Of a DNA stretch of 64,000 bases, positions 57,230 to 64,000 are shown one piece after another. The translations under genes and the position numbers were made by a program. The notes beneath the pieces are model-generated. The model was not told the origin of the DNA. It saw only the letters and a list, made by a program, of their open reading frames with translations, and ran no database searches. The number at the start of each line of letters is the position of its first letter. Position 1 is the first letter of the stretch. The DNA lies in assembly GCA_038049695.1 (NCBI GenBank), contig CP142458.1, positions 57,879,501-57,943,500 on the forward strand, given 5' to 3'. Source of the DNA: Cinnamomum chago (taxonomy: Eukaryota > Streptophyta > Magnoliopsida > Laurales > Lauraceae).

Positions 57230-57711
57230 TATGACTTAGGATTCTGGTTGGAGGAAAGTCCTAAAGGGACTTAAAGAATTTCTTGTGAAGGACTACTTCA
57301 ATTTCTCTACTCAATCTATTTCTTCTCTTTCCTATTATGGTGCTCAACACACATACTTCTCTACTCTTGACTCTAGAGATGAATGTTTACATAAACTCTA
57401 GTCCATTTGGAAAGCTAGAAATGAGGATGGGAAAACTCTATCCCAACTATCAACCAGAAGGCTTCTCTGGATCCAGCTTAAATCAGCCCTGGCCTACTGT
57501 CTAAGCCTTTCCTTGGTAGTCCCCTAACTTCTATACTAAATTTTTGGGAGCTTACTCTCCAATGTAATTAGTTTCTTTTTGGCTTGCTCATGCCTGTTGA
57601 ACTTTGATTTTCTCTTCCTCCATGTGTTCTTTTTGGGCGCTTTCTGGCACTTTCTTTTCTCCTCTTAATATACATCTTGCACTTTAGAAGGAAAAAAAAA
57701 AAAAAAAAAAT
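57230..57711 (+). mobile_element. LINE 3' end with poly(A)
   Basis: Degenerate coding text includes SIWKARNEDGKTLSQLSTRR, as found after the zinc-binding domain in plant L1 elements. A T-rich tail ends CTTAATATACATCTTGCAC and an A run at 57692-57710. No matching duplication was found at the left. Confidence 0.55.
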
Positions 57712-57827
57712 CATCGTGTACTTTTTCGTATTTTATCTTTTGACTTAAGTTTTTAGTGTGGGTGACAAAATACACTAATTTCGAACACTGATGAGTTTTT
57801 TTTTTTTTTTTTCATGATGCACTCTCT

Positions 57828-57903
57828 CATGCATAAAGCGAGTTCAGTTCTTGTTCCTTTCTCCTCATGCATAAAGTGAGTTGTCAGTTCTTGTTCCTTT
57901 CTC
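57828..57903. repeat. Two-copy direct repeat of about 37 bp
   Basis: CATGCATAAAGCGAGTT followed by CAGTTCTTGTTCCTTTCTCC, repeated with one substitution and a 2-bp insertion. Confidence 0.85.
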
Positions 57904-59143
57904 CTTCCCTTTCTTCCCTTTTAGTCTTTGACCTCTGAGATATCGACTAGCTGATCACTTCCAAATTCATATGCAAAGAGCTTCAAGGCTTGTCAGCTCA
58001 CTAGTGAAGGGCTTAAAGATTTTCACTAGGAAAGTCACATGGGGCTTTAACCCCTTCAAGATTAGTTGTGAGGGTTTCGGTTTTACCCAGCTTGTTTTAG
58101 CAATCTCCAATTGGTTCATGAGGCCTTAAACACTACCCCAGATTGGTTTGCCAACCATGAAACTCTGCTGGATAAGATTTTCCTTGTTTAAGGGGATGGA
58201 AGTAATGTTCGATCATCCTTTGGCTATTCATGGCTATGTGAAGAATCCTTGTATTTTGGGTGGCCAATTGAATTATAAAAAGCGTTACTCCCAATCATCA
58301 TTCTTCTTTGGATGTGTGAGTATTGCGATTCTCTTGGGTTGTCCTGGAAGCCTGAGCAGAGATGGTTGAAAATCCCAAAGTCATAATGTTTGTTCCTTTA
58401 GATGTGAGAATAATGGTAGATGTTTATAATAAGAATCCTATTTTAAAATTTACTAGTACATTGTTATTTATAACAAGCTTCTTCCAATGGTATAGAATAA
58501 TCTGCATGCTTGTTGAAAGAAAATCTAAAATGGGATACGTATATAGAAGCATTACAGAACTCCAGAACGATTATCTAAAATCCCTGGAATGGGAGGGCAA
58601 AAAGATGTTAGTTGTTTTGGTTATTGGATTCAATGGAACCAAAAGTAACTTAAATATAAGGACCATAAGTCCTATCAATATGAGTTGTATTCTGACAAGA
58701 ATAGTGTAACAAGAATGTATTGGTTGTGCCAAGAAATAAAAATCTCATAGGAAAGAATAGAATACCAACATAGGGAGTTGATTGGTGAGTTTAGTCTACT
58801 GGAGAAACTCAGTTTCATTGCCCTAAGGATGGGAGGAAAGAAAAAACTGATTAGATATTTGATTTCTTCGCCTGTCTCATCTAGAAATTTGGACCTTTTC
58901 AAGCTCAGATCCCTGGATATAATTTCTTTTTTTTTTCATCGGTGAACAGTTCACACTATGTCAGGATGAAAGAAACAAATCAGTTCTGTGGCGATCTCAT
59001 CTAAAGAAATCAACCCATGCCACCAAAATAGAGAGAACCAGTGCATGCATGGAACAAGGAACAGTTAGAAGTGGCAGTAAAAGGAGACGGGGTTTTGGTG
59101 TAGGGGAAGGGGAAATGACTGTTACTTTACTCATTGTGCTTAT
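57904..59143. other. Spacer, no recognised gene
   Basis: The open frame 58148-58369 and the one at 58362-58709 lack recognisable domains. Degenerate coding text cannot be excluded at 57960-58370, but I cannot name a family. Confidence 0.5.
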
Positions 59144-59519
59144 TGTTGACAACCGCATACTCTAAAAGCTTAGGGTTCAAATTGCTTATTATATTCTGTT
59201 AATAAAACCTTCACTTACATTTCAGAAAAAAAATGCTTAGCTTACAACTCCCCCCCCAAAAAAAAAAAAAACCTCAAGCTGGTGCATAGGTATCTACCAT
59301 GCCTAGCTTGGACAACACAAGATGTAACTTAGCTTTTATTGATAGCCTTGGTGATAAAGTCTGCTAATTGATCTTTAGTACGAACTTGGAAAAGTAACAC
59401 ATCCTCAATTTTTTCCCGGATAAAATGACAATCGATTTCCATATGCTTTGTTTTATCATGTTAAGCGGTATTGATGGCAAGTTTAATTGTTGAGATGCTG
59501 TCTGAATACAGATTCATCA
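59144..59519 (-). mobile_element. copia-5 3' end: RNase H end, purine tract and short LTR
   Basis: 59144-59246 is a 103-bp LTR (plus-strand TGTTGACAACC to GCTTAGCTTACA). Beside it on the right is a purine tract on the minus strand (GGGGGGGGAGT). 59320-59519 on the minus strand reads TKHMEIDCHFIREKIEDVLL then DQLADFITKAINKS and a stop, the copia RNase H end (KHIEIDCHFIRE...ADILTK type). The rest of this copy is not contiguous. Confidence 0.8.
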
Positions 59520-60087
59520 ACCCATCGAGATACTGTCCGAAACTGGAAAGCTAGGTGCAAAGTCGGCAGATACTATGATTGAGCAAAATCACAGCGTCCA
59601 TATTGAAAGTGGTGAGACACTTCAAGATAAGAGGATGTATCGGAGATTGGTTGGGAGGCTGATTTATCTGACAATCACTAGACCTGACATCTCTTATGTT
59701 GTCAGTCTGGTTAGTCAATATATGCATGCCGTGAGACCTGATCGTCTTGTTGCAGTGCATAGGATTCTGAGATATTTAAAAGGGACACCTGGTCAAGGAA
59801 TCCTATACAGCTGTCATGGGCATGCTAAGGCCATGACATATATTGATGCTAATTAGGCTGGCCCCTTAACAAATAGAAAATCCACTGTAGGATATTGTAC
59901 AATGGTTGGAGGAAATCTAGTCTCTTCGAAAAGCAAGAAACATGTTGTAAGTGCTAAGTCTAGTGCAGAAGTTGAGTATAGAGTTGTGGCTCATGGATAT
60001 AATGAATTACTGTGGTTGAGAATATTGTTGGAAGAGTTGGGTTTCAAGCATTGTAACCTTGATATACATTGTTACACCATTCTTTAT
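59520..60087 (+). pseudogene. copia RT C-terminus and RNase H fragment, plus strand
   Basis: MYRRLVGRLIYLTITRPDIS, VSLVSQYMHAVR and RILRYLKGTPGQGILY are the copia RT end. TYIDAN followed by a stop (for W), NRKSTVGYCTMVGGNLVSSK and KSSAEVEYRVVAHGYNELLW are RNase H, with the usual AEAEYR changed to AEVEYR. It breaks off after LEELGF and meets an LTR end. It abuts the minus-strand RNase H end head to head. Confidence 0.85.
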
Positions 60088-60935
60088 CCGTTTAAGATTT
60101 TAGAGTAAGTGGTTGTCAACATGGTAATAAAGCAGGAGGTTGAGTGTTTGAATCCCCGGGCTATTGTGCCTTGCTGGGAAGCACGGACACCTCTCCGGGG
60201 CTGGAGTGTCGGTGTCCGACACGTGTCGGATACGGACACGCTCCGGACACGCTCCGACACGTGTCGGACACGCAAAAAAGAGTGTCCAATTTATTTTTTA
60301 ATTTTTTATATTTCGGACACGCTGGGGACACGTTCGGACACGCTGGGGACACGTTCTGGACACGCTGGGGACACGTCCGGACACGTTGGGCCTCTTTTTA
60401 ATTGAAAAAAAAATAGAATAAAAGGGCCATCCTTAAAAAAAGAAAAGCAAAGAGGGCTATTTGTAAAAGGAAATTGATGATGCTCCCTTTTTCTTTGTAT
60501 GAATTTTATGGAACTACAGATATTTCATGTTTAATGATTATTAATTATGTTTCAATTTTGTATTGCTATTTGATAATTTGATTTGTTTGTTAGTTGGTAC
60601 AGTGGTACTTAATTTTTTATTTATTTGATTGCTAAATTGATTACAAAGTTAAAATGATAGTATCTTTTAGTATATTATTAGATATATTATTATTATTATT
60701 AACGTGTCCCCGACGTGTCCGTGTCCTACTTTTTTGAGAAATGCCGTGTCGGCGTGTCCGTGTCGTGTCGTGTCCGTGTCCCGTGTCCGTGTCCGTGCTT
60801 CTTAGGTGCCTTGTATTCTTCCACAGAGTGTGTGATTCCCGTGCGGAGCCCCTATATTCTCCCATGGAATCAGTAATTCCCATGAAGGAGCCTGCACGTG
60901 CGAGTGAGGACACTTATCACAGTCATAAAGGAGAC
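60088..60935 (+). mobile_element. copia-6 LTR end, primer site and leader, interrupted by a DNA transposon
   Basis: The LTR end GGTTGTCAACA stops at 60121 and is followed by a decayed primer site TGGTAATAAAGC (60122-60133). The leader runs to about 60935 with the 632-bp transposon at 60174-60805. The leader matches the minus strand of 63260-63440. Confidence 0.8.
60166..60813. mobile_element. 632-bp non-autonomous DNA transposon (8-bp duplication, hAT-like)
   Basis: Element 60174-60805, duplications GTGCCTTG at 60166-60173 and 60806-60813. Terminal repeats are CTGGGAAGCACGGACAC and CTAAGAAGCACGGACAC (reverse complement of the right end). Both ends are packed with CGGACACG-type units, in opposite orientation on the two sides; the centre is AT-rich. 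No transposase. The 8-bp duplication fits the hAT group, though the ends are not the usual CAGGG. Confidence 0.9.
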
Positions 60936-62530
60936 ATTTGTTCATGATCATCATTATCATCAAAACCTTGTTCCAACTAAAATGTGCAACCAATGATGCT
61001 ATTTCAAATTTGGATCTAGTTCCATAAAAGAGTACTACTGCTAAGGTTAATCCCAATTGAGACTGTGAAGTTTCAAAAGATGATTATGAAGCTCTCATTC
61101 AGGATGTTTCATGCCCTAAATGACCCTCTACTTCTCTCATTGATCATATGAAATTAGGTATTACAAGTACAATGTCTCATCTTCATCTAGTACTTCGGTC
61201 ATGGAGTTTGGGGCTATCAATAACATGACAGGTACCTCTCTACCTCTAAAGCCCTATCGCTCATAGTTTAGGTTTAGATAAGGTATTGTTAGTTGATGGC
61301 TCTTCAACCTCTACTGAAGGGAAGAAAAAACTCACTTTCATCTGTATTGTATAAAACTTACCTACAAACCTCATGCTTCTAACTAGACCCACCAAAAACA
61401 TAACTATAGTTCAACTTTCCTGCTCATTGTTTTTTTCAAGATATGCAAACAAGGCCACTGGTGGCTGTAGAGAAAAGAACATATATGCTTCAACTCGATC
61501 CTAAGGAGAATATCAGCAATAGCTTTATGCTCATATCATTAAGGATTTATATAAGTGGCATTGCCAGTTAGGACAGCCCTCCATTCCATCTTACAGTCAA
61601 ACTTGTTGAAATTGGGCAACAATTTTAAGTCTTATTGTGAAAATTGCGTGCTATCCAAGGCCAAAAGAGTTGCTTTCAAATTAGTTTACATAAAGAATCT
61701 CACATGCTATTCACTAGAATTCATTACGACGTCAGGACTGCACCAGTTGTCACATGTCCTTGTGATTATTTGTTTATTTTTTTAATACATGATTCTTCTA
61801 GCATGGATAAAAACTCCAGTTACCAAAGTTCAAGCATTGCCAAGTGAAAATGGAAATATCCCTACTGCTTTCTTGTCTTATCTGTAGATGAGGGAATTGA
61901 CTCTAAACCTCATGTCCATATGGTCTTTAACAGAGTGAGTTTGTTGAAAGAAGCAACTATTTCTCCTACTGTTAAATAGGTCATTACTTTTTGTTATGCC
62001 TTTTCAAAGAGGTCTTTGGTTGATGTTGGGCTATTTACCCAGGTTTTTAATGGCACATTGCCCATAAGTTATTTTTAGAAATATTATAATCACCTGACAT
62101 TAGATTGCAAGTGTTCGAAAGTGGCTATGTTTATAACTTTGACTGAGTGTTATAAGTTTTTGATCCATGACTAGAGCAATGATATGTTTCCAAAAACATC
62201 GAGTTTTTCCAAGAAGCTCCATAGTTTTCAGCAACTGGTAAAATTCATTCTGATCATAAACTTGGATTTCTCCAATTTGAGTGAACAAATTAGATATTCT
62301 CCTAAACATGATTATGCCAGTAACGATATGAGCATAGTATACAAACATACTGATAAATCTTTGTAAGTATGCTACAGAGGTAGACTTCATATTCTAGTCT
62401 TTCCATCTATTATGCTTGCTACTAAAGTTACTACTCAGTTGCTAATTTAAACACAGTTGTACTAATCAGCCCATTGATTGATTCCTTCCCTATCAGTCTC
62501 TTCTGCTCCTCACAAGATGTTTGTAAAGCC
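60936..62530 (+). pseudogene. copia-6 pol relic (protease linker, pre-integrase, integrase)
   Basis: Badly decayed plus-strand copia text: near 61220 a TNHMTGT-like protease stretch; near 61550 HCQLGQPSIPSYSQT in one frame and LKLGNNFKSYCENCVLSKAK in another (pre-integrase with C..C); then an integrase start around 61720-61800 (APVVTCP, FLIHDSSS); later FLSYL and HVHMVFNRV-like text. Frames change every 50-150 bp, so no product is possible. Confidence 0.6.
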
Positions 62531-63259
62531 TAGCTCCTTCACTACTACCCCTAAGTTCTTCCTAAATTTCATGCTGAACCCTTCAACAGCCTTCATGGCA
62601 TAATGGAACACTTAAAGGAAAGAGTCCTATCTGGATAAGATGAGTGTTGTCCTTGAGTTTATGGCAAGGACTAGTTATTTTCATCCTATTGTGAAGATGA
62701 ATTTGGTAAGGTCGTTCTATTTTTGGTCACTAATCTAGACCACATGAGGAGGCATGTGTCCTCTTTGGTCCATTCATAGAGGACAATAAAGTGTGCCAAC
62801 TGCGTCAATTTATGGAGTGAAATAATCCTTGTGTGGTTTGGAAAGTTTACTAATGCACCTCTTAACATTAGATTCACAGGATGCAGAGAAGTGCAGGAGC
62901 CATCATTCTTAGCATATATGTCAATCATACAGAGGCTTGTCGTTTTGAAGAAGAAATACCATATTAAGGATCTAGAAGCTTGAAATATTTTCTAGGAACA
63001 TAGATGTCCAGGTTACTAATGTGCATTTTCTTGTTCCAAAGGAAGTAAGTTGTAGATTTGCTTCATTCCACAGGTAGTCTAGGAAACCAACCCACTGATA
63101 GTCCATTTGAAGTAAAATAAGTCGAAGTAAATAAGTCGTCGTTCATAGATGATGGTGAAGTTTTGGACAAACCGAGGGTCAACAAACACATCCAATTCCC
63201 ATAATGTGTCTGGATAGTATGAGATTCCTCGACAAAATTAGTACTGGATTGAGAAGAAA
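62531..63259. other. Spacer with possible copia debris
   Basis: The open frames 62686-62928 and 63063-63278 (minus) have no nameable domain. Position between two copia-family fragments suggests decayed internal sequence. Confidence 0.4.
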
Positions 63260-63475
63260 TCAAGGTCAATCCTAGCAATTGCTGACCCCCACTCCCCGGG
63301 CACGTGCGGGCTCTTTCAAAGGAATTACACTCTCCATGGGAGAATATAGGGCCTCCGCATGGAAATCACACCCTCTGTGGGAGAATACAAGGCACAACAG
63401 CCCTAGGGATTCAAACACTCAACTTCCCACTCTAATACCATGTTGACAACCACTTACTCTAAGAGCTTAAGCTGA
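63260..63475 (-). mobile_element. copia leader, primer site and LTR end, minus strand (empty-site copy)
   Basis: On the minus strand: an LTR end GGTTGTCAACA (starts 63441 on plus), primer site TGGTATTAGAGT (63429-63440), then a leader matching 60134-60935 without the transposon. It reads CTGTTGTGCCTTGTATTCTC with a single GTGCCTTG. The LTR similarity to 59144-59246 fades after about 30 bp. Confidence 0.8.
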
Positions 63476-63559
63476 TAGAGAACGCTGTAACAATGTAAAT
63501 CATGGTTACAACAACTATCACAAATTGCAATTGCTAAGGGGGAGCTTCAATAGTGGAAT

Positions 63560-63844
63560 GAGAAGAAAATTTGGTGGAAACCTAATAAGTCTGAGCATTG
63601 TCATTATGTGGTTATCTGTGACAATTGGCTATCAAATGGCCAGTCTTCATGGAATGATTATAGATTTTTTTTTCTCACATCTATTAGCAAAGTGACTAAA
63701 TTCCTTGCAGTTTTAACATTGGAATCTACTATTATTATGTTCCACTTGTTTCCTAATATCAGAGTGCACAAGATTATATCAGGAACTACAAAAGAGCTAC
63801 TAGAAGATATGTTCTTTTTTCAGAAAAATATCAAGTGTAGGTGA
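63560..63844 (-). pseudogene. Possible copia gag zinc-knuckle relic
   Basis: Minus-strand reading includes IYNHSMKTGHLIANC, which has the spacing of a CCHC knuckle if the first two Cys have become Tyr and Ser. The plus-strand open frame over the same bases has no domain. Weak evidence, supported only by the nearby copia leader in the same orientation. Confidence 0.3.
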
Positions 63845-64000
63845 TGGAACTCCATTAATTAGACTGGCATGAACACGTTCTTATTCTTTCCAAAGTTTCA
63901 TAAGAAATTGGTGTTGCGATGTTGGGGCATGAACATCATGGATAACAAGAAGTGAAGTGGTCGGAAAATTAACACTCAAATTAGGCTTTTGATTTCCCTA

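Noticed and set aside
60109-60175. Possible tRNA gene (B-box-like GTTTGAATCCC)
   Set aside because: The sequence is the LTR end, primer site and leader of a copia element; no cloverleaf can be drawn.

Overview
The window is repeat-rich nuclear DNA of a flowering plant; the species cannot be told from sequence alone. The evidence is several plant Ty1/copia and Ty3/gypsy LTR retrotransposons with initiator-Met-tRNA primer sites, LINE and SINE insertions with target-site duplications, a Mutator-like (MULE) transposase next to a ULP1-type peptidase, a CACTA terminus, MITEs, and long AT-rich spacers. I find no intact host gene and no convincing tRNA, rRNA or other RNA gene. Every coding stretch of recognisable family is a transposon protein, nearly all broken by stops, frameshifts or deletions.

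Layout. 1-9.3 kb: intergenic, with a candidate copia-type LTR (1.45-2.36 kb) and a decayed tandem repeat (8.1-8.8 kb). 9.39-28.67 kb: a minus-strand copia element (copia-1) with both LTRs and a GGATC duplication, inserted between the arms of a 23-bp inverted repeat. Inside its protease gene sits a 14.9-kb minus-strand gypsy array (11.57-26.48 kb, duplication ACCAC) made of two complete 3.9-kb LTRs, two partial LTRs and two partial internal regions. A third element, a plus-strand copia with a 1.9-kb LTR, is buried in it (19.04-21.49 kb). The nesting order agrees with LTR divergence: a few percent for copia-1, about 0.4 percent for the gypsy LTRs. A small hairpin MITE lies in the copia-1 leader.

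28.7-40 kb: a MITE-like element, a LINE 3' end fused to a broken copia-2 (31.8-36.3 kb), a probable old LTR (37.1-39.2 kb) and a copia protease relic. 40.15-50.75 kb: a large MULE with a plus-strand MURA-type transposase pseudogene (interrupted by CACTA terminal DNA) and a convergent minus-strand pseudogene joining a plant-mobile-domain-like region, an acidic coiled-coil linker and a ULP1 cysteine peptidase domain. Its non-coding parts are full of a CAGATAA motif that is inverted at the left end. Copia fragments on both sides suggest that the MULE landed in a copia element.

51-59 kb: LINE relics, a 203-bp truncated LINE with a 15-bp duplication, a tRNA-derived SINE with a 13-bp duplication, and featureless spacers. 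59.1-64 kb: fragments in both orientations of a short-LTR copia family. One leader copy carries a 632-bp DNA transposon with an 8-bp duplication, and a second copy 3 kb away preserves the empty site.

The strongest candidates for something new are the 17/22/27-bp two-level minisatellite inside the gypsy LTR, the tandem RT-less gypsy array with shared internal deletions, and the MULE/ULP1 element with its CAGATAA arrays. No retroelement in the window keeps a reverse-transcriptase active site, so none could move on its own.
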